This document shows positions 42,636-53,392 of a stretch of DNA of 64,000 nt, piece after piece (the first letter of the stretch is position 1; each line of letters begins with the position of its first letter). The DNA is from Porphyrobacter sp. CACIAM 03H1. Lineage in GTDB: Bacteria; Pseudomonadota; Alphaproteobacteria; Sphingomonadales; Sphingomonadaceae. The DNA lies in contig NZ_CP021378.1 in assembly GCF_002215495.1 (NCBI RefSeq), forward strand, positions 1,860,764-1,924,763, in the 5' to 3' direction. Below the pieces are notes generated by a model. That model ran no database searches. It saw only the letters and a list, made by a program, of their open reading frames with translations, and had not been told where the DNA came from. Position numbers and translations under genes: made by a program.

Positions 42636-42728
42636 CCGTTCGGGCTGAGCTTGTCGAAGCCCCGCACTTTTCTTCAAGCCCGAAGCCACGAAGGAAGAAC
42701 ACCCCTTCGACAGGCTCAGGGCGAACGG
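42636..42728. repeat. palindromic repeat family B, copy 3
   Basis: Left arm 42636-42659 (GGGCTGAGCTTGTCGAAG), right arm 42704-42728 (CCTTCGACAGGCTCAGGGCG). The interior carries GAAGCCACGAAGGAAGAA, similar to the interior of copy 5. Lies between mce and the enoyl-CoA hydratase gene. Confidence 0.87.
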
Positions 42729-42742
42729 GAGTTGTTGGAAGA

Positions 42743-43528
42743 ATGTCCTACGAAACCATCCGCGTCGACCGCGAAGGCCCGCTGCTCACCATCACCCTCA
42801 ACCGCCCCGAGCGGCTCAATGCCATGCCGCCGCAGATGGCGGACGAGCTAGGGCAGGCGTTCTACGATCTCGGCGATGCGCGCGCGGTGCTGATCACCGG
42901 CGAGGGCAAGGGCTTCTGCTCGGGCGCGGACCTTTCGGCGCGCGGCTCGGGCTCGGCACTCGGCGGGAAGGGCGGCAGCCACGAGGCGCTGATCAACCAC
43001 TACAACCCCGCGATCAGCCAGCTGATCCGCGCGCAGGTGCCGGTGATCTGCGCGGTCAATGGCCCGGCGGCGGGCGTGGGCTGCTCGCTTGCCCTCGCGG
43101 CGGACTTCACCATCGCGGCGAAGAGCGCATACTTCCTCCAGGCCTTCGTCAATATCGGCCTTGTGCCCGACGGCGGCTCGACCTGGCTGCTCGCGCGCGC
43201 CATCGGCCGCGCCCGCGCCACGCGGATGATGATGCTGGGCGAAAAGATCTCGGGCGAACAGGCCGAGGAATGGGGCCTCGTCTACAAGTGCGTCGAGGAT
43301 GCCGACCTGATGACCGAGGCCCGCGCGCTGGCCGAGAAGCTCGCCAACGGGCCGACCGTCGCCTACGCCACGATGAAGCGCAACATCGCGGTCGCATTGG
43401 ACCAGAACCTCCAGATGGTGCTGCTCGCCGAGGCCGAGGGCCAGCGCATCGCGGGCGCGACCAAGGACGCGATGGAGGGCGGCATGGCCTTCCTCCAGAA
43501 GCGCAAGGCCGAGTTCAAGGGGCACTAA
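42743..43528 (+). CDS. enoyl-CoA hydratase/isomerase family protein
   Basis: 261-residue crotonase. N-terminal LLTITLNRPERLNAM, oxyanion-hole blocks GKGFCSGADLS and VNGPAAGVGCSLALAADF, and NIGLVPDGGSTWLLARAIG with an Asp in the position of the isomerase/hydratase acid. That Asp and the lack of the usual hydratase Glu lean toward a PaaG-like isomerase, but only weakly. It lies 14 bp after a family B repeat and upstream of the mutase gene; a role in supplying or draining acyl-CoA in the propionate pathway is plausible. Confidence 0.88.
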   Translation: MSYETIRVDREGPLLTITLNRPERLNAMPPQMADELGQAFYDLGDARAVLITGEGKGFCSGADLSARGSGSALGGKGGSHEALINHYNPAISQLIRAQVPVICAVNGPAAGVGCSLALAADFTIAAKSAYFLQAFVNIGLVPDGGSTWLLARAIGRARATRMMMLGEKISGEQAEEWGLVYKCVEDADLMTEARALAEKLANGPTVAYATMKRNIAVALDQNLQMVLLAEAEGQRIAGATKDAMEGGMAFLQKRKAEFKGH

Positions 43529-43540
43529 TCGCGCCCATCT

Positions 43541-43619
43541 CCGTTCCTATCGAGCGGAGCACGCAGTGCGCAGTCGAGATACCCGGGAGCGGTGTCTCGA
43601 CTTCGCTCGACACGAACGG
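43541..43619. repeat. palindromic repeat, related family C
   Basis: The right arm contains TCTCGACTTCGCTCGACACG (43595-43614) ending in AACGG; the left arm CCGTTCCTATCGAGCGGAGC (43541-43560) is an imperfect complement. It shares the CCGTTC and GAACGG ends with family B but not the core. Sits between the enoyl-CoA hydratase and the mutase genes. Confidence 0.7.
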
Positions 43620-43632
43620 ATGTGATTGAGAC

Positions 43633-45786
<2,154 letters not shown>

Positions 45787-45798
45787 AGGCTACTCCCT

Positions 45799-45900
45799 CG
45801 TCATGGCGAGCGAAGCGAAGCAATCCAGGTTCTGACATCGCGCCGCGAGGAAACGGCAGTCGCTGGATTGCCGCGTCGCCTGCGGCTCCTCGCAATGACG
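45799..45900. repeat. palindromic repeat family A, copy 4 (variant)
   Basis: Outer left arm CGTCATGGCGAG (one mismatch, 45799-45810) and right arm CTCGCAATGACG (45889-45900); inner arms GCAATCCAG (45820-45828) and CTGGATTGC (45863-45871). The right arm is directly followed by AAGGAGG, the ribosome site of the next gene. Confidence 0.88.
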
Positions 45901-45911
45901 AAGGAGGCGGC

Positions 45912-46151
45912 GTGAGTTTCAGCTCTAGACCCGGCCTGACAAATCCTCAGAAAGCGGGCTGCGCGCTCTACGCCGTGCTGGGCGGCATCATTTCGCTCAC
46001 CGCCATGGGGGGCGCGGCGCTCGGGGATTGTGTCTCTGACGGCGATTGCATCAGCGAAACGGGCCGCGCGATTTTGTTCTATGGCGTGCCGCTGGCAGTG
46101 CTTATGGGCGGTGCACTCATGATCCGACACTTCATGCGAGACAGAAATTGA
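45912..46151 (+). CDS. small membrane protein of unknown function, coupled to bioB
   Basis: 79 residues from the GTG at 45912, with AAGGAGG five bases upstream. Two hydrophobic segments ([38 protein letters not shown]) flank an acidic loop with two cysteines ([11 protein letters not shown]). I do not recognise it. Its stop overlaps the bioB TTG start (TTGA), so it is translationally coupled to bioB. A role in biotin or cofactor handling is only suggested by position. The ribosome site abuts a family A repeat. Confidence 0.72.
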   Translation: MSFSSRPGLTNPQKAGCALYAVLGGIISLTAMGGAALGDCVSDGDCISETGRAILFYGVPLAVLMGGALMIRHFMRDRN

Positions 46152-47155
46152 CCAACCCCCGCACCGACTGGACCCGCGCCGAAATCGCCGCGCTCTTCGA
46201 CCTGCCGTTCACCGAGCTGCTGTTCCAGGCCGCCAGCGTCCACCGCGCCTACCACCCCGCGACCGAAGTCCAGCTGTGCACCCTGCTGAGCATCAAGACC
46301 GGCGGGTGCCCGGAGGATTGCGGCTATTGCTCGCAGTCAGTGCACGCTGATTCGGGCGTGGAAGCCACCAAGCTGATGGACGTGCAGGCCGTGCTCCAGC
46401 GCGCGGCGCAGGCGAAGGATGCGGGCTCCCAGCGCTTCTGCATGGGCGCCGCGTGGCGCAATCCCAAGGACCGCGACATGCCCGCGATCGTGGAGATCGT
46501 GAAGGGCGTGCGGGCCATGGGCCTCGAGACCTGCATGACGCTGGGGATGCTCGAGCCGCATCAGGCCGAGATGCTGGCCGAGGCGGGGCTCGACTACTAC
46601 AACCACAATATCGACAGCTCGCCCGAATATTACGAGCGCGTCATCTCCACCCGCGACTTCCAGTGCCGGCTCGATACGCTCGACCACGTCCGCAAGGCCG
46701 GGATAAACGTGTGCTCCGGCGGCATCGTCGGCATGGGCGAGACGCGCGAGGATCGGGTGGGGTTCATCCACACCCTCGCCACCCTGCTGCAGCATCCCGA
46801 AAGCGTGCCGGTCAACGCGCTGGTGCCGGTCAAAGGCACGGTGCTCGGCAACATGCTCGCCGATACCCCGCTCGCCAAGATCGACGATATCGAGTTCGTC
46901 CGCACCGTCGGGGTCGCGCGCATCACCATGCCGCGCTCGATGGTGCGGCTCTCGGCGGGGCGCGAGTCGATGAGCGAAGCGACGCACGCCCTGTGTTTCC
47001 TCGCGGGCGCGAATTCGATCTTCACCGGCGACAAGCTGCTGACCGCGCCCAATGCGGGCGACGACAAGGACGGCGCGCTGTTCGCCAAGCTCGGCCTCAC
47101 CGCACTGAAGGGCGAGGAGCCCGCGCGGGCCTGCAAGTCGGTGGTGGCGGCATAA
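46148..47155 (+). CDS. bioB: biotin synthase
   Basis: 335-residue radical SAM enzyme that inserts sulfur into dethiobiotin. The 4Fe-4S motif is [13 protein letters not shown]; downstream are [28 protein letters not shown] and [12 protein letters not shown], and the [13 protein letters not shown] block. The start is TTG at 46148, overlapping the preceding stop (TTGA); no ATG precedes the motif. Within the methylmalonyl-CoA cluster it likely serves the biotin-dependent carboxylase encoded by pccA. Confidence 0.95.
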   Translation: MTNPRTDWTRAEIAALFDLPFTELLFQAASVHRAYHPATEVQLCTLLSIKTGGCPEDCGYCSQSVHADSGVEATKLMDVQAVLQRAAQAKDAGSQRFCMGAAWRNPKDRDMPAIVEIVKGVRAMGLETCMTLGMLEPHQAEMLAEAGLDYYNHNIDSSPEYYERVISTRDFQCRLDTLDHVRKAGINVCSGGIVGMGETREDRVGFIHTLATLLQHPESVPVNALVPVKGTVLGNMLADTPLAKIDDIEFVRTVGVARITMPRSMVRLSAGRESMSEATHALCFLAGANSIFTGDKLLTAPNAGDDKDGALFAKLGLTALKGEEPARACKSVVAA

Positions 47156-47159
47156 CCTT

Positions 47160-47252
47160 CCGTTCGCCCTGAGCTTGTCGAAGGGCTGTCGTTCTTTCAG
47201 TCTGAAGCCGCAAAGGAGAAGGACGGTGCTTCGACAAGCTCAGCACGAACGG
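47160..47252. repeat. palindromic repeat family B, copy 4
   Basis: Left arm 47160-47185 (GCCCTGAGCTTGTCGAAGGG), right arm 47226-47252 (GTGCTTCGACAAGCTCAGCA). Interior GAAGCCGCAAAGGAGAAGG. It sits between bioB and the esterase gene. Confidence 0.9.
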
Positions 47253-47263
47253 GTCATTAGCTG

Positions 47264-48097
47264 ATGCTGTTCAACATGATCGCTGCCGCCGCGCTCGCAA
47301 TGGCACCCGCGCCGCTGCCGGAGCCGCAACCGCTGACTATCGGCGAGACGGTGACAGTGGAAGCCATTGGCGCGGAGCGGCAGGTCAATATCGTCCTGCC
47401 GATCGGGTATGCCGAGGAACCCGACAAGCAGTGGCCGGTGGTCTACCTGCTCGATGGCGGCGTGACGCAGGACCTCATGATGGGCGCGGGGCTCGAGCGC
47501 TGGAACACGATCTGGGGCCGCAGCGCGAACGCGATCATCGTCGGGATCGAGACGAAGGACCGCCAGCGCGAGCTGCTCCCACCCACCGGCGATGCCGCCG
47601 AACGCACGCGCTGGCCCACGGCGGGCGAGAGCGCGGCATTCCGGGCGTGGATTGCCGGGACCGTCAAGCCGCTGATCGAAGCCCGCTATCGCCACGATGG
47701 CACCGCCTTCCTCGTCGGCGAAAGCGCGGCGGGGCATTTCGTGGTCGAGACCTGGGTGAGCGCACCCGGCCTGTTCGCCGGTTACGCCGCGATTTCGCCC
47801 AGCCTGCAATGGGATAGCGAGGCGCTGAGCCGCCGCGCGCCGGGCGAGGGCAAGCGCCCGCCGCTATACCTCAGCCTTGCCGACGAGGGCGGGGCGACCG
47901 AGACAGGGATGATGCGGCTGCTCGCCACCCTGCCGCCCTCGCAGCCCTACTGCTTCTCCGACCGCCGCAAGGAGCTGCGCCACGCCACGGCCTTGCACGG
48001 CCTGTTGCCCGAGGCGCTGCAATATCTGCTGCCGACCGGGGTCGACTATCTGGATGACTACGGCTTCACGCTGAGGTGCGAGCGGCGGGGAGGGTAA
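47264..48097 (+). CDS. alpha/beta hydrolase of the putative esterase (EstD/IroE-like) family
   Basis: 277 residues. A weak signal peptide (MIAAAALAMAPAPLPEP) precedes a serine hydrolase core: VYLLDGGVTQDLMMGAG, AFLVGESAAGHFVVE (nucleophile Ser in GESAAG) and YAAISPSLQWDS. The family cleaves esters, often of siderophores or formylglutathione-like substrates; substrate not predictable. Both flanks are family B repeats. It has no visible pathway link to the propionate genes. Confidence 0.82.
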   Translation: MLFNMIAAAALAMAPAPLPEPQPLTIGETVTVEAIGAERQVNIVLPIGYAEEPDKQWPVVYLLDGGVTQDLMMGAGLERWNTIWGRSANAIIVGIETKDRQRELLPPTGDAAERTRWPTAGESAAFRAWIAGTVKPLIEARYRHDGTAFLVGESAAGHFVVETWVSAPGLFAGYAAISPSLQWDSEALSRRAPGEGKRPPLYLSLADEGGATETGMMRLLATLPPSQPYCFSDRRKELRHATALHGLLPEALQYLLPTGVDYLDDYGFTLRCERRGG

Positions 48098-48106
48098 CGC
48101 CGCAAG

Positions 48107-48199
48107 CCGTTCGCCCTGAGCTTGTCGAAGGGCCGCTTTTCTTCCAGTAGACGTTGAGAAGGAAGAAGAACGGTGCTTCGACAAGCTCAGCACGAAGTG
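48107..48199. repeat. palindromic repeat family B, copy 5
   Basis: Left arm 48107-48132 (GCCCTGAGCTTGTCGAAGGG), right arm 48173-48199 (GTGCTTCGACAAGCTCAGCA). With copy 4 it brackets the esterase gene. Confidence 0.9.
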
Positions 48200-48210
48200 G
48201 GGCGGACCAA

Positions 48211-49002
48211 ATGACCCTCGGCTTCTCCGTCGATAGCCTGCTGCCCAAGGCACGCGGGGGCGGGCAACTTCGGATGGGGCTGGTCAAGCTCGAGGAGCGT
48301 GACTGGCTCCAGCCAGAGCCTGACCTTGCCGCCCGTGCCGCCGGGTTCGCCGACTGGCCCGAGGGCGTGCAGCTCACCCCCGAGGTCGGCCTGCCGGGCC
48401 GCGAACTTGCCGCCATGCTCGGCGCCCCCGGCGCGCTCCCCGAGGCGGCGCTGGCGGTCCACGAGGACCTGTGCCTGCTGACGAAGCGCGAAGGCGAGGA
48501 GGTCTATCGCCTGATCGGCGCGGCGGTGGCGTGGCCCTCTGACTGGCACCCCGCGGACAAGATCGGCCTGCCCCTGCGTGCGCTTCACGCCCCGATTGCA
48601 GGCTATGAGGAGCAGCTCGCCTCCGGGGTCGACCGCTTCATGGAGACGCTTCGGCCCGGCCTCATCTATGGCCGCTGCAACTGGTTCATCGCGGCCACCG
48701 GTGAGCGTCGCTGGCTCCCCGACCGGCCCCCGCACGAGGCCTTCGCCCATGTCACGCCGGAGAACGCAGGCGAGACCCTGTTCGTGCGCTCGGAACGCCA
48801 GACCCTGCGCCGCTTGCCGCAGACCGGCGCGATCCTCTTCACCATCGGCATCTATGTCGAGCCGCTCGGCAGCCTTGCCGCCGCCAATATCGCCATGCTG
48901 GGAAAGGCGGTGCAGACCCTTGTGAGCGGCGAGGGTGACCGCAGGGGCGCGCCCGCCTATGCTGCCAGCCTGATCGCCTACGCCGAAAGGAACGCCGCAT
49001 GA
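48211..49002 (+). CDS. heme-dependent oxidative N-demethylase family protein (DUF3445)
   Basis: 263 residues. I recognise the DUF3445/HODM alpha-type fold from LPLRALHAPIAGYEEQL, ERFMETL-like DRFMETLRPGLIYGRCNWFIA, ERRWLPDRPPHEAFAHVT, LFVRSERQTLRRLPQTGAILFTIGIYVEPL. These heme proteins demethylate dimethylamine-type amines with oxygen. The partner subunits of the biochemically known complex are not seen nearby, so this is a lone member. It overlaps the next gene (ATGA). Substrate unknown. Confidence 0.85.
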   Translation: MTLGFSVDSLLPKARGGGQLRMGLVKLEERDWLQPEPDLAARAAGFADWPEGVQLTPEVGLPGRELAAMLGAPGALPEAALAVHEDLCLLTKREGEEVYRLIGAAVAWPSDWHPADKIGLPLRALHAPIAGYEEQLASGVDRFMETLRPGLIYGRCNWFIAATGERRWLPDRPPHEAFAHVTPENAGETLFVRSERQTLRRLPQTGAILFTIGIYVEPLGSLAAANIAMLGKAVQTLVSGEGDRRGAPAYAASLIAYAERNAA

Positions 49003-49409
49003 TCGCCACGCTGATCCTCCCGCTGCTCGCCCAGTCCGCGCAGCCGCCCGTGCCCGAATGGAATTGCGCCGACCCGCAGGTGCAGGCCGAAATGAACTGG
49101 TGCGCCGGGCAGGATTACGAGGCCGCCGATGCCGCGCTCAACGCCCAGTGGGCGATCACCGCCGAGGTGATGAAGAAGCGCGATGCCGAATGGGCCGAAC
49201 TCGGCTCGTCCGACAAGCGCCCGGGCTTCTTCAGGAGCCTGCTCGAAGGCCAGCGCGGCTGGCTGCGCTATCGCGACGCGCATTGCCGGGTGGACGGCTA
49301 CACGGCGCGCATGGGGAGCCTAGAGCCCTTCCTCGCCGCGACCTGCAAGACGCGCCTCACCCGCCTGCGCACCGCCGAGCTGAAGGAACTGGTCGAGGTG
49401 CCGGGCTGA
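48999..49409 (+). CDS. lysozyme inhibitor LprI-like (DUF1311) exported protein
   Basis: 136 residues with a short signal peptide-like start (IATLILPLLAQSAQ) and four cysteines arranged as in LprI (NCADPQVQAEMNWCAGQ; AHCRVDGY; TCKTRL). The family inhibits host-type lysozyme or has unknown roles in other bacteria. Its start overlaps the stop of the N-demethylase gene by 4 bp, so translation is coupled. It precedes pccA by 90 bp. Confidence 0.8.
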   Translation: MIATLILPLLAQSAQPPVPEWNCADPQVQAEMNWCAGQDYEAADAALNAQWAITAEVMKKRDAEWAELGSSDKRPGFFRSLLEGQRGWLRYRDAHCRVDGYTARMGSLEPFLAATCKTRLTRLRTAELKELVEVPG

Positions 49410-49498
49410 GAGCGCAAATCCGCTAGCTTGCCTGCCGGCGAAACCCTCGGCATAGCCCTCGGCCGTAACGGCACCCCCTGGAGAGAGGTTCACCGCCC

Positions 49499-51553
49499 TT
49501 GTTCTCGAAAATCCTGATTGCCAACCGCGGCGAGATCGCCTGCCGGGTCATCACCACGGCCCGCAAAATGGGGATCAAGACCGTCGCGGTCTATTCCGAC
49601 GCTGACGCCCGCGCGCCCTTCGTGGCGATGGCGGACGAGGCGGTGCATATCGGCCCTTCGCCTGCGGCCGAGAGCTACCTGGTCGCGGACAAGATCATCG
49701 CCGCCTGCAAGCAGACCGGGGCCGAGGCGGTGCATCCGGGCTACGGCTTCCTGTCGGAACGCACCTCCTTTGCCGAGGCGCTGGCGAAGGAAGGCATCGC
49801 CTTCATCGGGCCTCCCGTGGGCGCGATTGCCGCAATGGGCGACAAGATCGAATCCAAGAAGCTGGCGAAAGAGGCGGGCGTCAATGTCGTCCCAGGCTTT
49901 GTCGGCGAGATCGAGGATACCGAGCACGCGGTGCGCATCTCGAACGAGATCGGCTACCCGGTGATGATGAAGGCCAGCGCCGGCGGCGGGGGCAAGGGGA
50001 TGCGCCTCGCCTATTCCGAGGCCGATGTGCGCGAGGGCTTCGAAAGCGTGAAGCGCGAGGGCCTGAACTCCTTCGGCGACGACCGCGTCTTCATCGAGAA
50101 GTTCATCCTCAACCCGCGCCACATCGAGATCCAGATCCTCGGCGACCAGCACGGCAACATCCTCTACCTGAACGAGCGTGAATGCTCGATCCAGCGCCGC
50201 CACCAGAAGGTGGTCGAGGAAGCGCCGTCGCCTTTCGTCACGCCCAAGATGCGGAAGGCGATGGGCGAGCAATGCGTCGCCCTCGCGCGCGCGGTGGGGT
50301 ATTACAGCGCGGGCACGGTCGAGCTGATCGTCTCGGGCGCGGACCCGACGGGCGAGAGCTTCTACTTCCTCGAGATGAACACCCGGCTTCAGGTCGAGCA
50401 CCCCGTCACTGAAGCGATCACCGGGATCGACCTCGTCGAGCAGATGATCCGCGTGGCGGCGGGCGAGAAGCTTGCCATGACGCAGGACGACATCGGGATC
50501 GACGGCTGGGCGATCGAGAACCGCGTCTATGCCGAGGACCCCTATCGCGGCTTTCTGCCCTCTACCGGACGGCTGGTGCACTACTCGCCCCCGCTCCCCG
50601 GCTGGAGCGAGGACGAGACGGTCGCCGGCAAGCCCCGGCGGGGCGTTGCGCGCGGCACCGGCTCGGTGCGCGTCGATGACGGCGTCTACGAGGGCGGCGA
50701 GGTCTCGCGCTTCTACGACCCGATGATCGCCAAGCTGATCACCTGGGCACCGACCCGCGACGAGGCGGCGGACTTGCAGATCGAGGCATTGGACAATTTC
50801 CGCATCAAGGGCCTCGGCCACAATGTCGATTTCCTCTCCGCGATCATGCAGCACCCGCGATTCCGCTCGGGCGAGCTGACCACGGGCTTCATCGCCGAGG
50901 AATATCCCGAAGGCTTCCACGGCGCGGCGACCTCGGACGAGGTCAAGCGCCTGCTGGCAGCGGTATGCGCGGGCAACGAGTTCACGCTGCAAAGCCGTGC
51001 GCGCCGCATTTCCGGCCAGCTCGACGGGCCGTTGCCGGTGACCAGCAAATGGCTGGTGAAACTTGGCGACGAGCGCTTTCATGTGACCCTCGGCGAGGGC
51101 CATGCGGTGGTCGATGGCGTACGGGTCGAAGGCACCTGCAACTGGCAGCCCGGCATGGTGCAGGCCGAAGCGACCGGCAAGGTGGGCGAGGGCGATGAAC
51201 AGCGTTTCGGCCTGATCGTCGAGCGCGTCGGCAACCAGTGGAAGGTCACCACGCGCGGCGCGGCGCACACCGCGCTGGTCCTGCCGCAGCGCCTCGCACG
51301 GCACGAATCGCTGATGCTCGAGAAGGTCCCGCCCGATCTCTCGCGCCTCCTCATCTGCCCGATGCCGGGGATGCTGGTGAAGCTTCATGTGGCCGAAGGC
51401 GAGAAGGTGCAGCCCGGCCAGCCCCTCGCCACGGTCGAGGCGATGAAGATGGAGAACATCCTGCGCGCCGAGAAGGAAGGCGTGATCGCCAAGATCAACG
51501 CCGCCGAGGGCGAAAGCCTCGCGGTCGATGCGGTGATCCTCGAGCTCGAATAG
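49499..51553 (+). CDS. pccA: propionyl-CoA carboxylase alpha chain (biotin carboxylase + BCCP)
   Basis: 684 residues. Biotin carboxylase: ILIANRGEIACRVI, ATP-grasp KASAGGGGKGMRLAYSE, ECSIQRRHQKVVEEAPSP and EMNTRLQVEHPVTEAITGIDLVEQ. A middle interaction region is followed by the C-terminal biotinyl domain, with the modified lysine in VEAMKMENI (Lys650, 35 residues from the end as expected). It starts with TTG at 49499, ten bases after GGAGAGAGG. It pairs with the pccB product encoded 8 kb upstream. Confidence 0.96.
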   Translation: MFSKILIANRGEIACRVITTARKMGIKTVAVYSDADARAPFVAMADEAVHIGPSPAAESYLVADKIIAACKQTGAEAVHPGYGFLSERTSFAEALAKEGIAFIGPPVGAIAAMGDKIESKKLAKEAGVNVVPGFVGEIEDTEHAVRISNEIGYPVMMKASAGGGGKGMRLAYSEADVREGFESVKREGLNSFGDDRVFIEKFILNPRHIEIQILGDQHGNILYLNERECSIQRRHQKVVEEAPSPFVTPKMRKAMGEQCVALARAVGYYSAGTVELIVSGADPTGESFYFLEMNTRLQVEHPVTEAITGIDLVEQMIRVAAGEKLAMTQDDIGIDGWAIENRVYAEDPYRGFLPSTGRLVHYSPPLPGWSEDETVAGKPRRGVARGTGSVRVDDGVYEGGEVSRFYDPMIAKLITWAPTRDEAADLQIEALDNFRIKGLGHNVDFLSAIMQHPRFRSGELTTGFIAEEYPEGFHGAATSDEVKRLLAAVCAGNEFTLQSRARRISGQLDGPLPVTSKWLVKLGDERFHVTLGEGHAVVDGVRVEGTCNWQPGMVQAEATGKVGEGDEQRFGLIVERVGNQWKVTTRGAAHTALVLPQRLARHESLMLEKVPPDLSRLLICPMPGMLVKLHVAEGEKVQPGQPLATVEAMKMENILRAEKEGVIAKINAAEGESLAVDAVILELE

Positions 51554-51859
51554 GCGCAGGCGTTGTCGGCGCTGACTGTGGCGGTGCCGGTCGATCCGGC
51601 ACTGTCGCGCGCCGGGAGCACGCTTTCGGCGCGCTTGACCAAGTCGGCGAGAATGGCCCAGCCGCGTCAACTCGGCGCAAAGCTGCGCCGCACGGCAAGA
51701 TTCTTCCAAAATTTGTTGTAGTTTTGCGCCAGTTTAATGATTTCCGACGGAAATTTGCCGACCCCTCTGTCCTACACTGCGCTTCGTGAGAAACTCTGTC
51801 CTTGCCGAGTCGCGGTATTCTCCGCGCGAGGGATTGAATCTCAGTGGGAGGATTTGATC
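51554..51859. other. intergenic region, no gene seen
   Basis: 306 bp between pccA and a small unknown gene. The middle is AT-richer (51700-51745, with AAAATTTGTTGTAG and GTTTAATGATTT), a plausible promoter for the small gene. I see no repeat of families A-C and no terminator with a T run. Confidence 0.4.
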
Positions 51860-52141
51860 ATGGCACATACAGGGACCGGTTTCTTCGACCGGAAGGGCAA
51901 TTTCTTCAAGACCGCGCGGGATGCGACGGTGAGCGATCTGGCGGGCCTGCTCGGCCAGATCGGCGAGGGCGAGAGCCTTGCGCCGGGCATCGCCTACATG
52001 CTGCTCGAACGTCGCGCCGAGATCGAACGCCTGTTCGCCGAGCATGACAAGATGCTCGAGGAAGAGGCGGCGATGAAGGCGGCGCGCGAGGGCGATCCGC
52101 TCGGCAACGTCGCCAAGCTGCCGAGCCGCCCGGTCGCCTGA
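51860..52141 (+). CDS. small cytoplasmic protein of unknown function
   Basis: 93 residues from the ATG at 51860 after GGGAGGATTTGATC. N-terminal beta/turn segment (GTGFFDRKGNFFKTARDATVSD), then helices (LAGLLGQIGEGESLAPGIAYMLL; ERRAEIERLFAEHDKMLEEEAAMKAAREG) with a coiled-coil-like acidic-basic pattern. I do not recognise it. It ends convergent with the GNAT gene, 19 bp apart, and stands alone. Confidence 0.72.
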   Translation: MAHTGTGFFDRKGNFFKTARDATVSDLAGLLGQIGEGESLAPGIAYMLLERRAEIERLFAEHDKMLEEEAAMKAAREGDPLGNVAKLPSRPVA

Positions 52142-52160
52142 GGCCGGGCCGCGCTGCCGC

Positions 52161-52619
52161 TCACCCGAGCGGCAGGTGCAGGCACTGGTTGAAGTCGGTC
52201 AGGGTGTAGTCGGCGAAGGCAGGGCCATTGGCAAAGCCGCGCCTGCGGTAGAGCGCCAGCGCCGGCCCGAAGGCAGGGCCGGTGCCGGTCTCGAGGCTCA
52301 TCACCCGGAACCCTTCGGCGCGGGCATGGTCGATGATCGTCTCCAGCAGCGCCGCCGCACAGCCCCGACGCAGGAAATCGGGATGGGTGCGCATCGACTT
52401 GAGCTCGCAAGCCGCATCGTCGATCCGCTTGAGCGCGCCGATCGCGGCGGCGCGACCGTCCAGATGCACGGCCCAGACCGTCACGCCCGGCGTCTTGAGG
52501 CCGGACAGGTCGAGCGCGAAACTCAGTCCCGGCGGCGAGCCTTCGATCATGTTGCGCTGGTGGTAGGCGATCAGCGCCCGGACCTCCGGATCGTCCAGGT
52601 CGGCCAGCGCGATCCGCAC
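52161..52619 (-). CDS. GNAT family N-acetyltransferase
   Basis: 152 residues. Acetyl-CoA-binding motif A is seen in KSMRTHPDFLRRGCAAALLETIIDHARAEG and the C-terminal beta bulge in ALYRRRGFANGPAFADY. The acceptor is unknown. The GTG at 52619 follows GGAGGAATAGGG and the gene begins 2 bp after the cyclase stop, so it is the last gene of the aroK-aroB-cyclase transcript on the minus strand. Confidence 0.88.
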   Translation of the reverse strand: MRIALADLDDPEVRALIAYHQRNMIEGSPPGLSFALDLSGLKTPGVTVWAVHLDGRAAAIGALKRIDDAACELKSMRTHPDFLRRGCAAALLETIIDHARAEGFRVMSLETGTGPAFGPALALYRRRGFANGPAFADYTLTDFNQCLHLPLG

Positions 52620-52621
52620 CC

Positions 52622-53392
52622 CTATTCCTCCACCATCGCCACCGCGCGGATCCAGCCCGCGCTCGCTCGCTCGATCTTCACCGGGAAGCAGCTGACCATG
52701 AAGCCGTGCGGCGGCAGCGCGGCGAGATTGGCGAGCTTCTCGATCTGGTAATAGGGCCGGATGCGCCCGGCCTTGTGGCCCTCCCAGATGATCGCGGGAT
52801 CGCGCGTCTCGGCCCAGCGTTTCGCGGTGTGGCTGAAGGGCGCGTCCCAGCTCCAGGCGTCTGTGCCCACCACCTCGATGCCTTGCTCGGTGAGCCAAAG
52901 GGTTGCCTCCGCGCCCAGGCCGACGCCCTGATCGGTGAAGCCCTCGGTGCCGTAGACCGCGCCCGATTGCACCAGCACGATATCGAGCGGCTCGAGCGTG
53001 TAGCCGATCCGCGCCAGCTCGGCCTCCACTTCGGCTGCCGAGACGACATGGCCGTGGGGGAGGTGACTGAAGTCGAGCTTCACGCCGGGGCGGAAGAACC
53101 GGTCGAGCGGGGCCTCGTCGATGCTCGGGGCGGGGCGGGCGCCCGCATCCGTGGTCGAGTGGTAATGCCACGGCGCGTCCATGTGAGTGCCGTTGTGGGT
53201 CGAGAGCTCGACGAATTCGACCGCCCAGCCTTCGCCGTCCGGCAGGTCCTCGCGCCTCAGGCCGGGAAAGAACATCGCGATCTGTTCCCACGTGGTCTCG
53301 TGGGTCATGTAGGTGACCTTGGGCCGCATCACCTCGGGATCGGAGACCACGGTGTTGGTGATCGGGATCGAGAGGTCGATGAAGCGCGTCAT
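52622..53392 (-). CDS. cyclase family protein (kynurenine formamidase-like)
   Basis: 256 residues. Metal-binding motif STHNGTHMDAPWHY (HXGTHXDXPXH), DLSIPITN at the N-terminus and WEGHKAGRIRPYYQIEKLANLAALPPHGFMV. The family hydrolyses formyl-kynurenine or related amides/lactones with zinc or manganese. Its ATG overlaps the aroB stop (ATGA), so it is translated with aroB, an unusual partner for the shikimate pathway. Substrate unproven. Confidence 0.87.
   Translation of the reverse strand: MTRFIDLSIPITNTVVSDPEVMRPKVTYMTHETTWEQIAMFFPGLRREDLPDGEGWAVEFVELSTHNGTHMDAPWHYHSTTDAGARPAPSIDEAPLDRFFRPGVKLDFSHLPHGHVVSAAEVEAELARIGYTLEPLDIVLVQSGAVYGTEGFTDQGVGLGAEATLWLTEQGIEVVGTDAWSWDAPFSHTAKRWAETRDPAIIWEGHKAGRIRPYYQIEKLANLAALPPHGFMVSCFPVKIERASAGWIRAVAMVEE

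Noticed and set aside
49490..51709. Minus-strand open frame of about 739 codons opposite pccA
   Set aside because: Antisense shadow of a full-length PccA.
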